DNA from: Desulfuromonadales bacterium
GTDB taxonomy: Bacteria; Desulfobacterota; Desulfuromonadia; Desulfuromonadales; Syntrophotaleaceae
DNA length: 55,345 nt
NCBI GenBank assembly: GCA_030154185.1
Contig: JASKKK010000016.1
Coordinates: 1 to 55,345 of the forward strand
Direction of reading: 5' to 3'
Shown here piece after piece: positions 25,932 to 34,685 of this stretch (positions are counted from its first letter, which is position 1; every line of letters begins with the position of its first letter). The notes beneath the pieces were generated by a model. It ran no database searches and was not told where the DNA came from. It saw only the letters and a program-made list of their open reading frames with translations. A program made the position numbers and the translations under genes.

Positions 25932-26386
25932 GCAATCAGGTGTTGTTTCCTCATCTGATTTTCGCTGGGGCTTGCGCGGGGGGATTTTGCCTGCTCGCCG
26001 ACCAGCAGCGATTCATTCAGGAAGGTCAGACGGTCTGCAGGAGCGCGAAACGCGATCCGGTCGTTCTTTTCGTTTCGCTCCAGCAGCGAGAAATATTGTC
26101 CGTTACCAGCCTGGAAACCGATAGCCGGGCTTTGGGGCATGCGCGATTCTGTGGGTGGGGATGGGGCGGACACCTCGCGGATGTCTTTTTCGGGCGGTGC
26201 CTGCGGTTCGGTGGCGATGGCCTTTTTGGTGACGACGAGTCCCTCGCGGTCTTCGCTCATCAATTGCCGTTTTTCGGAAAAGCTCAGGGTGATTTTTTGC
26301 GGCAAGGCGCAGCCGCCTGCCACCAGAGCACACAGACCAAGGGCAGCGAAAAGTCGGAAGATATTGTTCCGATGCGTAGTTTTCAT
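25682..26386 (-). CDS. lipoprotein of unknown function under riboswitch control
   Basis: This 234-residue minus-strand protein has a hydrophobic signal ending in LVAGGC (Cys26). A Pro/Glu-rich linker follows, then a C-terminal domain rich in beta strands (LVLRSGDFVFRAKVKDFKI, ending WWLNLEW). AGGTGG precedes the ATG. The leader on the same strand contains a GEMM-I-like aptamer and an overlapping terminator (26492-26610). It converges on the adhesin/motor operon, so both transcription units respond, by prediction, to the same second messenger. No enzymatic motif is visible. Confidence 0.75.
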   Translation of the reverse strand: MKTTHRNNIFRLFAALGLCALVAGGCALPQKITLSFSEKRQLMSEDREGLVVTKKAIATEPQAPPEKDIREVSAPSPPTESRMPQSPAIGFQAGNGQYFSLLERNEKNDRIAFRAPADRLTFLNESLLVGEQAKSPRASPSENQMRKQHLIAYDAFFEAVEEERENPQGLNLAIEPEPVAEKSDLVLRSGDFVFRAKVKDFKITFTWPVLALPQVKTHFRIEPKEIMWWLNLEW

Positions 26387-26491
26387 AGCGCCACCTGCTG
26401 GGTATCACCTCGACACTTTCTTATCCTGGATCCGTCACCTTCTCCCTCCCCTTGTTTTTGGACTCGTCATAAACCACGTCACAATCGAGAC

Positions 26492-26541
26492 AAAAAGGCC
26501 GAACCACCCGCCCGGATCCCTGCCCCTTCGGTAGCTCGGCC
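26492..26541 (-). terminator. riboswitch terminator before the lipoprotein gene
   Basis: Read on the minus strand, GGCCGAGCTACC pairs with GGTGGTTCGGCC over 12 positions (two G-U), followed by TTTTT. The 5' arm is part of the conserved 3' end of the GEMM aptamer (GGCCGAGCTACCGA). Ligand binding should therefore block terminator formation and turn the gene on. This mutual exclusivity strongly supports a transcriptional ON switch. Confidence 0.75.
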
Positions 26542-26610
26542 GTCTTTCAGGATTCGGTTGCAAGACCCGCCGCTTTCCGTCCCTACTTCGCAATAGGTTT
26601 GGCTTTATCG
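26524..26610 (-). promoter_or_regulatory. third GEMM-I-like riboswitch (minus strand)
   Basis: The minus strand reads AAAGCCAAACC, a P2 hairpin CCTATT-GCGA-AGTAGG closed by a GNRA tetraloop, GACGGAAAGC, a P3 stem (GTCTT/AAGAC), then GGCCGAGCTACCGAAG. This follows the GEMM-I layout. The block GACGGAAAGC differs from the usual GACGCAAAGC and recalls Geobacter cGAMP-type variants, but the G20-equivalent is G, favouring c-di-GMP. It diverges from the two copies at 243-560, so it is not a recent duplicate. Confidence 0.75.
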
Positions 26611-26686
26611 GGTGCACCTACTATTCCTTTATCACTCTCTGCACATATATCAAGGTGCCCCGAGGGTTTTGGGGCGCAGGTGAACA

Positions 26687-26716
26687 TTGACAAAATTTAA
26701 AGTGTGAGCTTATTCT
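26687..26716 (+). promoter_or_regulatory. possible sigma-70 promoter for the four-helix-bundle gene
   Basis: TTGACA (26687-26692) is followed after 18 nt by TATTCT. The -35 element is perfect and the -10 element matches four of six positions. It lies about 50 nt before the start at 26769 and is divergent from the riboswitch leader. A GTGCCCC/GGGGCGC hairpin lies just upstream at about 26654-26678. Confidence 0.45.
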
Positions 26717-26768
26717 AAGGAGACTTTGGCTTCGCCATATGATTTTGGTCCAAAGAGGAGAGCTATCC

Positions 26769-27338
26769 ATGTCGGAAGGTTTTATTCCACCGCATGGCGG
26801 TTATCGGAATTTGCTTTCCTACCGAAAAGCCGCAATTGTGTTCGAAGCGACGGTGTATTTCTGCAATCGGTATATCGACCGGCGCAGCCGCACGCATGAC
26901 CAGATGGTGCAGGCTGCTCGTTCCGGAAAACAGAATATTGTCGAAGGGAGCATGGCTTCCGGTACCTCAAAGGAAATGGAAATCAAACTGATTAACGTGG
27001 CTCGGGCCAGTCTGGAAGAATTGCTGGAGGACTACAGGGACTTCTTGAAAGTTCGCGGGCAGCCTCTATGGGAGAAACACAGCAAAGAAGCCATGTATGT
27101 GCGCAAGCTGGGTAGGACAAAGCATAGGTCCCATGAGTCCTATGAGACCTATAGGGTCTTTTTTGAGACCCGGCCGCCCGAGGTCGTCGCCAATATTATC
27201 ATCTGCTTGATTCACCAGACCAATTACCTGCTTGACCGCCTGATACGACAACTCGAAAAGGCTTTCCTGGAAGAAGGTGGCCTGCGTGAACGCATGACTC
27301 GGGTCCGACTGGCGACACGAAAGAAAAGGCGTTTTTAA
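26769..27338 (+). CDS. four-helix-bundle protein of the S23-like/suffix-domain family
   Basis: ATG 26769 is chosen for GAGGAG 8 nt upstream (an in-frame ATG at 26739 has no good site). The ~189-residue product contains the helical segments of the four-helix-bundle family related to proteins encoded in 23S rRNA intervening sequences (QMVQAARSGKQNIVEGS, EIKLINVARASLEELLEDYRDF). The suffix region VANIIICLIHQTNYLLDRLI follows. Between them is a variable linker encoded by 9-bp repeats. The function of the family is unknown. A basic tail (RLATRKKRRF) suggests nucleic-acid contact. Confidence 0.75.
   Translation: MSEGFIPPHGGYRNLLSYRKAAIVFEATVYFCNRYIDRRSRTHDQMVQAARSGKQNIVEGSMASGTSKEMEIKLINVARASLEELLEDYRDFLKVRGQPLWEKHSKEAMYVRKLGRTKHRSHESYETYRVFFETRPPEVVANIIICLIHQTNYLLDRLIRQLEKAFLEEGGLRERMTRVRLATRKKRRF
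27124..27168 (+). repeat. 9-bp in-frame tandem repeat
   Basis: Successive 9-mers ATAGGTCCC, ATGAGTCCT, ATGAGACCT, ATAGGGTCT and TTTTTGAGA lie inside the four-helix-bundle gene. The unit is a multiple of three, so changes in copy number alter linker length without shifting the frame. They encode the linker between the bundle and the suffix region. Confidence 0.7.
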
Positions 27339-27428
27339 AGCCCGCCGACCGCCACGGCCGGCAACCCATCCAGATGCATCTCGACCCGACAGTGCAGCTG
27401 TTCCATGTTATGCCTGACAGGAGCAACC

Positions 27429-28460
27429 ATGGATATCGAGTTTCACTATTACATGACCTACCTGATTGCAACGAAGGCCGGTTTCGGCAAGGAGGATGCC
27501 CTGACTGTGGCCACCGCTTGCCAGTACGTCGATGACAACGACATGATTCTGCAGATCGACAAGGGCAGGGACACGGCCTATCGCAATTACATCAGCCAGA
27601 CCTTGAATATCCTCAAGCCCAAAAGCAAACTGTTCCGCATTTACCCCCTGTTCCATTTCATCCCCGGCTACCCCGAAAGCCCCACCGCCTTTCGCAAAGA
27701 CGGCAAGATGCACTGGTTGAATACCACCCCGAACAGCCGGAACGCCAACCGGATTTTGGACGCCGCCCTGGCGACCGACGATCTCTACCGCATCGGCATC
27801 GCCTGCCATGGTTTTGCCGATACCTGGGCGCACCAGAACTTCGTCGGGTATTTCGATGAATTCAATGCCATGGCGAACCCTCTGAGCAAAGCGATGCCGA
27901 ACATCGGTCACGCCGACGCCGGTCACGACCCGGACTGGCCGGCTCTATTCTGGCGAGACGAGCGTATGCTCCACGAATGGGTGGACAACAAGGCGCTGTT
28001 CCTCGATGCGGCCGAGACGCTGCTGAAAAAGTTGACCATCTACGTCGATCCGAGGATAAGCAAAACAGGCCTGGCCGAAAAATCACGTGCCCTGCGCGGC
28101 GATCTTGATCGGGCCATCGGAGACCGGGACCGGAACAACAGCTACAGAGCCGCGCGCATAGCCCGGTATCGGGCCTTGAGCGACCGGGCCGAATACGGCG
28201 ATTGCGAACTGGCGGAATACGATGCAAACCTGTGGCTCGACGAGGTCGTCAACGAAAGCGTACGCGGACTGCGGGACCGCAGCGATTTTATCCTCACCCG
28301 CTGGGACCCCCTGAGCGACGTCTATACCTGGAAGAACCCGCAAAACCATCGCCGCAGCCGTTGGTATCTGTTCCAGGAGGCCGTAAAAAACCACCAGAAT
28401 GAAGCTTGGGATATCCTGGTGCAAAGCAACATGGCCAACCTGGAGTTGCCGCATATGTAA
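27429..28460 (+). CDS. DUF6765-like protein, possible metal-dependent hydrolase fold
   Basis: ATG 27429 has AGGAG 5 nt upstream. The ~343-residue protein begins MDIEFHYYMTYLIATKAGF and contains YVDDND, HFIPGYP and a His-rich stretch HGFADTWAHQNFVGYFDEFN. This pattern resembles DUF6765 proteins and suggests a helical metal site of the phospholipase C/S1-P1 type. No signal peptide is seen. The biochemical role is unknown. It stands alone between an accessory gene and the SEC-C gene. Confidence 0.7.
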   Translation: MDIEFHYYMTYLIATKAGFGKEDALTVATACQYVDDNDMILQIDKGRDTAYRNYISQTLNILKPKSKLFRIYPLFHFIPGYPESPTAFRKDGKMHWLNTTPNSRNANRILDAALATDDLYRIGIACHGFADTWAHQNFVGYFDEFNAMANPLSKAMPNIGHADAGHDPDWPALFWRDERMLHEWVDNKALFLDAAETLLKKLTIYVDPRISKTGLAEKSRALRGDLDRAIGDRDRNNSYRAARIARYRALSDRAEYGDCELAEYDANLWLDEVVNESVRGLRDRSDFILTRWDPLSDVYTWKNPQNHRRSRWYLFQEAVKNHQNEAWDILVQSNMANLELPHM

Positions 28461-28683
28461 GGAAAGGACGTCGGCGGTTTACCGAGCTGAAAAAATTGAA
28501 ATGTCGACAGTGAATCTCCACGGTTTTGTCCATCTTTGTCCGGAATCTCCTGCCTCAACAATCCCAGACTTTCGCAATATCACCATGCCGCGTGATACAC
28601 TGCATGATTATTATCATTCCGTGATCCGGAGATTTTTTGCAGGTGCTGTTTGAGACCGGGCTTAATTCAGGGAGAAAGTCTTT

Positions 28684-29715
28684 ATGTCAAAGGATAAAAT
28701 CGGCCGAAACGATCCCTACCCCTGCGGCAGTGGCCTGAAATACAAGAAATGCTGCCAGGGGTGGCGCAAGGATTCCCCCGGAGATCAGATCCCGACGGAC
28801 ATATCCGCTGAGATTCGCCAGGCGCTGGAAGGGCGCGATTTCGAATCGCTGGAAGACGCCAACGCCTTCCTGGAGGCTTATATGCAGCAGCGCGACCAGC
28901 AGCCCCTGGATGATTTTTCCGGTCTGTCGACGGAGCAGATGCATCGGATGCTCTACTATCCTTTGGATTCGCCGGAGCTGGTGCGTTTTGCCGAAACCCT
29001 GGCCGGGGAGCCCGAGGCACCGATCCTGACGTTGTTCCGGTTGCTGGCGGAGGCTGTCGGCGAGCAGGGGCTGAAGCCCACCGCCAAGGGCAACCTGCCG
29101 CGTAATTTCTGCCGGGAGGCGGCCCTGGCCTACTGGGGCGAAGAGACCCATCGCGACCGGACGCGGTATGGCAACATCAACAAGGAAGAGGATTTTTCCG
29201 ATCTGCATGTCACCCGCCTGGTGGCCGAGATGGCCGGTCTGCTCCGCAAGTACAAAAGCCGTTTCATCCTCAGCCGCAACTGCCGCAGCCTCCTCTCCCG
29301 GTCAGGGTATGCTGCCATCTATCCGCTCTTGCTGCAGACTTACAGCCGGGAGTTCAACTGGGCCTACCGGGATGGCTATCCGGACCTTTCGCTTGTGCAG
29401 CAGTCCTTTCTTTTTACCTTGTATCTGCTGCATCGCTACGGCGACCAATGGCGCGATGCAAAGTTTTACGAAGATCGCTTTCTGCAGGCTTTCCCCATGA
29501 TGCTTGAAGAGGTGCCGCCCGGACCGTTCAGCGACCCGGAAGAGAAACTGCGCACCTGCTACACCCTGCGCACTCTGATCCGTTTCTCGGAATTTCTGGG
29601 TCTGGCAGCGCTGGAATCGATCCCCCGTGAAGATTCGTTTCTAAAAGATTATCGGGTGAAAAAAACAGCCCTTCTGGAGGAGGCGGTTCAGTTTCAGGGT
29701 TTTCAGGCTGTATGA
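28684..29715 (+). CDS. SEC-C motif protein
   Basis: The 343-residue protein opens with a SEC-C zinc-binding motif (GRNDPYPCGSGLKYKKCC, residues 7-24), the module best known from the SecA C-terminus. The remainder is helical with no named domain I can assign (for example RYGNINKEEDFSDLHVTRLV). It is followed after 23 nt by the DUF6880-like gene, so they are probably co-transcribed. The ~220-nt region upstream has no gene and no clear promoter. Confidence 0.75.
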   Translation: MSKDKIGRNDPYPCGSGLKYKKCCQGWRKDSPGDQIPTDISAEIRQALEGRDFESLEDANAFLEAYMQQRDQQPLDDFSGLSTEQMHRMLYYPLDSPELVRFAETLAGEPEAPILTLFRLLAEAVGEQGLKPTAKGNLPRNFCREAALAYWGEETHRDRTRYGNINKEEDFSDLHVTRLVAEMAGLLRKYKSRFILSRNCRSLLSRSGYAAIYPLLLQTYSREFNWAYRDGYPDLSLVQQSFLFTLYLLHRYGDQWRDAKFYEDRFLQAFPMMLEEVPPGPFSDPEEKLRTCYTLRTLIRFSEFLGLAALESIPREDSFLKDYRVKKTALLEEAVQFQGFQAV

Positions 29716-29738
29716 TGTCAATGCCGGACAGGTAGGAT

Positions 29739-31088
29739 ATGGATGAGAACAAAAAAGATCGCCTTATCGATTTGGGAGCGGAGGCTCTGGCGGACGCTCT
29801 GTTGGAACTGGCAAGCCAAAACGATGCCGTTGACGACCTGGTGGATCGGATGATTGCCACACCCAGAGAGAATATCCAGCGGTTCAAGGCCAAACTAGCT
29901 GCTCTCAAGCGCTTCCGCGGTTTTATCCCTTGGGGCGCATCCTCCGGTTTTGCCCGTGAATTGGTAACGTTGCTTCAGGATCTGAAGGCCGGCGTGGACG
30001 ATCCGAAAACGGGCTGCGAGCTGGTGGCTGTTTTTTACGAAACTGACAAGGGCGCGCTCGGAAACTGCGATGATTCCAGCGGCTTTGTCGGTGATGTATA
30101 CCGCTACAATGCTAAAGAGCTGTTTGTCGGCTTTGCCCGATGCTGCTCTGATAAAGAGTGGCTGGCGAAGCTGGTGTTCAAACTCAACCGTAATGATGAC
30201 TTCGGTGTGCGTGACGCGCTGATCCATTGCGCGACGGAGTACCTTCCGGAACCGAACATACGTTCCCTGATAGGTTGGCTCGAGAAAGAAACCGACAAGG
30301 AAAGTGACGAATATAAAAAACGCCACTGGCTGAATCTGATCGAATCCCTGGCGCGGCAGATAAGGGACCCGCAGCTTTTCGAAAAGACCCGGATCGCCTC
30401 GTGGGGAGAACTGTCAACCGCTGCCTGCCTGGACATCGCCCAGGTTTATTTTGAAAGTAATGAGCCAAAAATCGCCCTGTCCTGGCTGGAGCGCATTCCG
30501 GCAGGGGAGACTTTTCAAGCTCATGATCGCGACCGTCTGCTCCTCGATGTCTTGGGGCAACTGGGAGAAGTTCAGAAACAGGCGGATGTCGCCTGGCGGA
30601 TTTTCCGGCGGCACCGATGCATCAGGTCTCTTCAGGAATTGCTTTCCATGATCGGCGAGGACCAGCGTGATTCGGTAATGGCATCCGAGGTGGTATCGAT
30701 TCTTGGCGACAAAGCGTTTTCGTCCTCCGATGCTGCCTTTCTCGTTGAACTTGGTCGCCTGGACGAGGCGGAAGCCTACCTGCTCAACCGGGCGGATCAA
30801 CTCAACGGCGACGACTATGGCAGCCTGCCTCCCCTGGGCGAAGCTATGGAAGAGGCCGAACGCCATCTCGCAGCCACTGTTATTTTCCGTGCGTTACTCG
30901 ATTCCATCCTGCGGCGAGGCCAGACCCGAGCCTATCACCATGGTGTCCGCTATCTCAAGAAGCTGGACAGGCTGGCAAAATCCATTTCTGATTGGCGTGA
31001 CCAGAGGGACCACAGCGCCTACCAGCAGCAGCTTCGTGACACCCACGGCAGAAAGCGCAGCTTCTGGTCTCGATACGAGGATCACTAA
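29739..31088 (+). CDS. DUF6880-like helical repeat protein
   Basis: The 449-residue, probably cytoplasmic protein lacks a signal peptide. It contains repeated helical pairs such as TAACLDIAQVYFESNEPKIA and DAAFLVELGRLDEAEAYLLN, and ends RDTHGRKRSFWSRYEDH. Features including a Glu/Asp-rich N-terminus and the conserved YHHGVRYLKKLDRL segment fit the DUF6880 family. The function is not known. It is paired with the SEC-C gene upstream and followed by short repeats and a terminator. Confidence 0.7.
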   Translation: MDENKKDRLIDLGAEALADALLELASQNDAVDDLVDRMIATPRENIQRFKAKLAALKRFRGFIPWGASSGFARELVTLLQDLKAGVDDPKTGCELVAVFYETDKGALGNCDDSSGFVGDVYRYNAKELFVGFARCCSDKEWLAKLVFKLNRNDDFGVRDALIHCATEYLPEPNIRSLIGWLEKETDKESDEYKKRHWLNLIESLARQIRDPQLFEKTRIASWGELSTAACLDIAQVYFESNEPKIALSWLERIPAGETFQAHDRDRLLLDVLGQLGEVQKQADVAWRIFRRHRCIRSLQELLSMIGEDQRDSVMASEVVSILGDKAFSSSDAAFLVELGRLDEAEAYLLNRADQLNGDDYGSLPPLGEAMEEAERHLAATVIFRALLDSILRRGQTRAYHHGVRYLKKLDRLAKSISDWRDQRDHSAYQQQLRDTHGRKRSFWSRYEDH

Positions 31089-31200
31089 TCACCAGTCACC
31101 AATTACGAATTACTAGTTTCCCCAGACAACAAACAAATGACCAAGGACAAATGACCAAGGACAAATGACAAATGACGACGTCATAATATTATTAGAATCC
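31089..31200. repeat. CAAATGAC/CCAAGGA short repeat spacer
   Basis: Degenerate 7-10-nt units (AATCACCAG, CAAATGACCAAGGA, AAATGAC) are repeated head to tail, as at 15543-15702. No gene is visible. The region marks the junction between GC-rich genes and the AT-rich segment that starts near 31360. Confidence 0.65.
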
Positions 31201-31319
31201 TTGACGAGACGGTTATCCGGGTTTAATTTGAAGAGCGTTTATGAACATTTGTTACATTTTGTCTTTGTTGTTCGGAGGATGGAGTGATTGTTCAGCGCGT
31301 GACCGATAAGGATTAAAGG

Positions 31320-31357
31320 ACCGCTTTGCGCCTGTGTGGCGTGGGCGGTTTTTTTTT
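31320..31357 (+). terminator. intrinsic terminator
   Basis: ACCGC...GCGCC pairs with GGCGT...GCGGT around a TGTGT loop, with small internal asymmetry, followed by nine T. It probably ends transcription from the SEC-C/DUF6880 pair. About 100 nt of unassigned sequence precedes it, so a small RNA ending here is possible. Confidence 0.7.
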
Positions 31358-31424
31358 GTGTTTAATAGGGGGGGGATAGTGGCCAAAGGAAAATCAACAG
31401 TTTTCTTTTTTTGATTTTGAAATG

Positions 31425-31445
31425 CCAAGAATGAGTATTTCTTGG
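31425..31445 (+). promoter_or_regulatory. inverted repeat before the metallophosphoesterase/STAND gene
   Basis: CCAAGAA and TTCTTGG form a perfect 7-bp inverted repeat with a 7-nt centre, 50 nt upstream of the start. Its size and position suit a repressor operator. A run of eight G lies at about 31368-31375. No regulator gene is adjacent. Confidence 0.4.
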
Positions 31446-31494
31446 GTGCGAATGCCTACGCGGATTAACCAGGATTATGGGGGGAATGCAAGAT

Positions 31495-34400
31495 ATGAAA
31501 TATGCAATTGTTCACATAGCCGATATACACTATCGCAAAGAAGCGCCTGAAGGTGCATCAAGTATCATAAAAGCATTTGTAGAAGATTTGAAAGAGCAGG
31601 TTGAGACCCTATCAGATTATCAGTTCTCAATTGCTATGACAGGAGATATTGTCCAAGCAGGAGAAGATCTTGAGTCATATGAGGCTGTTATTGCAGAGCT
31701 CGATGAACAGCTAAATGCTATGGGAATAAAAAAGAATTCAAGAATAGTTGTGCCTGGAAATCATGATATTAATAGAAAACTTGTGAATGACAACTACGAT
31801 AATTATATAGAAATCCATGATAATTGCACAAAAAATGAAGAAGAATTTAACAATTTTATGTGCAATCGTAATCAGCTGCATGACAAATTTGAAAATTATG
31901 AACTGTTTGTTTCAGACTTTGCAAAGTATGATACCTCTTTTTCCTGTCTAGGATGGGGGTATAATATTGGCGACAAGGTAGGTGTGTACTGCCTTAATTC
32001 TGCTTTATGTTCATTTGGAGGGTTGAGGGGAGTAGATGACGAAGGGAGGCTGGCAGTATATACTCGCGGGTTAGTAGACTGGTGCAACAATAAGACCACT
32101 ACTGCCAATATATTGCTACTGCATCATCCGCTTGACCATTTGAATGCTTGGAGCAGAACAGAATTACAATCCATTATTGAGAAACACTTCTGTCTATGCC
32201 TGTCTGGCCATAACCATCTTCCAGCTGTGTATCACAGTAAAATTCCCCAGAGCTCATTAATGTGCTCTGCGCCGCCATTGTTTAGTAATAAACAAGACAC
32301 TCTGGCCTATTCAATTGTGCTTATTGAAAATGATGAGCCATCAATAATTAAGTATAGAGAGTATTCTAACGGTAATTTTTTCCCGAGTCCGCGCCTTGCT
32401 AAAACAGACGATGGTATAGTTAATTTGGACAATACCTATTTGCACAGCTTAAAACAATTAGAGTCAAGTCTGCAAAATGCACTGCAATACTTTAAAGGTC
32501 AACCTTCTGTCTTTATAAAGCCTAAACTATCTGAGTCTCGAAATTTCAATGATGAAGATAATCTGTTAGATGAACTTATTGACTCCCCAGAAAATGTTCT
32601 TATTGTTGCTCCTCCCCAATTTGGCTTGACTTGCCTCGCTCTTTACATGCGGGTGCAGGCATTCAAGAAGACACGAAAATTATTCATATACATTGACGCT
32701 ACTCATATAAAGGCGAGAAATGTATTAAATTTCATTGAAGAAGAACTTCAGCGTTATAAAAATCAGGCATCTAATATAGAGAGCATAATGATTGATGGCT
32801 GGGACAATACTGTTACAGATCATTCAAATATGATAAAAACCATTGATGAGATGTACGCTGGTATACCTTTTATTTTGCTATCAAGTAAAACTGTATGTCT
32901 TCAGCCTACATTATCTCTTTCTAAAGTAAATAGAACTTTCAAAGTTTATCATTTGCAAGCACTCTCTCGAAGCTCCATGCGGGAGCTTGTGTCTGGATAC
33001 AATGTAGTCAAGAATGTTGGTAAAGAAGACGAGATACTTTCTCATATGGCAAAACATATGGAGGCAATAAATATTCATAGAACTGCACTGAATTGCCTGA
33101 CCTTACTAAGGGTTCTCGAGGGTAGTTACAAAGAGAAGGTGCTAAACCGAACCAAACTTATGAAAGCAATACTATTTATACTTTTCACCGATAATGACAG
33201 CTTTTCTTATTCAAATGAAAGTCCTGAAGTTGATGAATGTACATTTGTTCTTGGCCAGTTCTGCAAAGACCTTGTCATGCGAGCAACAGGCAGCTTTGAT
33301 GCCAATGAGTTTTCTGATAGACTGAAAAATATTTGTACAGATAACCTTATTTCTTTAGACGTTGATAGAATGGTACAGGTTTTAATTGATAATTGCATTA
33401 TTGTTAGACACGGTAACACCCTTGAGTTTAAACATACTTTTTGGGTGTTTTATTTTGCAGCCGAATGCATGTTGCATGATGATTCTTTCAAAGATTACGT
33501 TATGCGCGGTAAAAAGTATGTCAATTTTCCAGAGATTATTGAATTCTATTCAGGAATTGATGGTAAACGAGAAGATGCCATAAATATATTATTGTCAGAT
33601 CTTAACCAATTGATTGATAAGGTTGATAATAATATCGGCATTAAGGGGGCCTTTAATCCCCTGTCAAAGTTTTTATGGAACCCTACTGAAGGGTTTATTG
33701 AAGAAACAAGGAAAGAGATCGCCGAAAAGGTTGATTCCTCAAACCTCCCATCTGAAATAAAAGATAAGTATGCCGATAAGTACTATGACTCCGAGGCGCC
33801 TTATAATCAAAGTATTAACAATTTTCTAGAGGACTATGCAGTTCGCAGTCTGTTGCAAAGTATTAAGGCTACCTCCAGAGCATTGCGCAATAGTACATTT
33901 ATTAACCGTGACCTGAAGCTAGCTACTGTTACGGCAATTTTTAGAGGGTGGGAGGAGATCTCAAAAGTGATATTTTGGATTTCCCCATTACTAGCCCAGA
34001 ATGGTAGAGCAGCGCACGATGGGCTTAACTTGGTGTTGGCCAGTGGTTTCTCTGAGGATATGAACGAGAGATTTAGAGAGATCCTTATGGCCAACCCGCT
34101 GAATGTAGTTGCAACGCTAAAAGATGATTTGTCTTCAAAAAAGATAGGCCCACTGCTTAGCAAGCATCTCGCTGAGAGTGATTCTGAATTGCAGAGGCAT
34201 TTTCTCGCCATTTTCTTATTGGAAGAACGCCCCACCGAATGGAACAAGCACTTACTCCGCCACCTAAATCTTTTGCATCCCAGTTCCTTTTATCTTGGTA
34301 ACCTTTTAACAAATTTGGAAAAAGAAATTAAAACTGGTTTTATTGAAAAGCCCGAAGAGATACAGCTGAAAAGACTTGTGGGTGCCATTCTTGCTAAGCG

Positions 34401-34533
34401 TCGCTATGCTGGTAAAACCTTGGATAAGCGAACGAAAGCAATCCCTCCGGACATGATGCTGAGCACGGAGAATGAGCTGCCCATAGATCAGTTGCTGTCT
34501 AGTCATACATCTATACCGCGCCGAAGTCGTTGA
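31495..34533 (+). CDS. metallophosphoesterase fused to a degenerate STAND/NACHT-like NTPase, candidate defence protein
   Basis: ATG 31495 is favoured because the protein then begins MKYAIVHIADIHYR; in-frame ATGs at 31477 and 31486 are possible. Residues 1-260 hold the calcineurin-like phosphoesterase motifs DxH (D10/H12), GD (~50), GNHD (~88) and GHNH (~238). A P-loop-like region near residue 372 reads APPQFGLTC, so the usual Gly and Lys of Walker A are replaced. MIDGWDN near 433 resembles Walker B. The remaining ~580 residues are helical, sensor-like. The gene is strikingly AT-rich (AAA/AAT/ATA codons) compared with both sides, so recent transfer is likely. The fusion resembles STAND-type immune proteins; function is inference. 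Confidence 0.75.
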   Translation: MKYAIVHIADIHYRKEAPEGASSIIKAFVEDLKEQVETLSDYQFSIAMTGDIVQAGEDLESYEAVIAELDEQLNAMGIKKNSRIVVPGNHDINRKLVNDNYDNYIEIHDNCTKNEEEFNNFMCNRNQLHDKFENYELFVSDFAKYDTSFSCLGWGYNIGDKVGVYCLNSALCSFGGLRGVDDEGRLAVYTRGLVDWCNNKTTTANILLLHHPLDHLNAWSRTELQSIIEKHFCLCLSGHNHLPAVYHSKIPQSSLMCSAPPLFSNKQDTLAYSIVLIENDEPSIIKYREYSNGNFFPSPRLAKTDDGIVNLDNTYLHSLKQLESSLQNALQYFKGQPSVFIKPKLSESRNFNDEDNLLDELIDSPENVLIVAPPQFGLTCLALYMRVQAFKKTRKLFIYIDATHIKARNVLNFIEEELQRYKNQASNIESIMIDGWDNTVTDHSNMIKTIDEMYAGIPFILLSSKTVCLQPTLSLSKVNRTFKVYHLQALSRSSMRELVSGYNVVKNVGKEDEILSHMAKHMEAINIHRTALNCLTLLRVLEGSYKEKVLNRTKLMKAILFILFTDNDSFSYSNESPEVDECTFVLGQFCKDLVMRATGSFDANEFSDRLKNICTDNLISLDVDRMVQVLIDNCIIVRHGNTLEFKHTFWVFYFAAECMLHDDSFKDYVMRGKKYVNFPEIIEFYSGIDGKREDAINILLSDLNQLIDKVDNNIGIKGAFNPLSKFLWNPTEGFIEETRKEIAEKVDSSNLPSEIKDKYADKYYDSEAPYNQSINNFLEDYAVRSLLQSIKATSRALRNSTFINRDLKLATVTAIFRGWEEISKVIFWISPLLAQNGRAAHDGLNLVLASGFSEDMNERFREILMANPLNVVATLKDDLSSKKIGPLLSKHLAESDSELQRHFLAIFLLEERPTEWNKHLLRHLNLLHPSSFYLGNLLTNLEKEIKTGFIEKPEEIQLKRLVGAILAKRRYAGKTLDKRTKAIPPDMMLSTENELPIDQLLSSHTSIPRRSR

Positions 34534-34685
34534 AAGGAAATTATAGGGTTAAGGGGGGTGTTTATAAAATTATGCAATTCCAGAAACTCGAAAACATTAT
34601 GGAGACAAAGAGGTAAGCAGATTCATTTCTGATATCGCCAGTTTTGTTTTGAACACTCTCTAAGTTTGAATGAAAAGAGCATATT

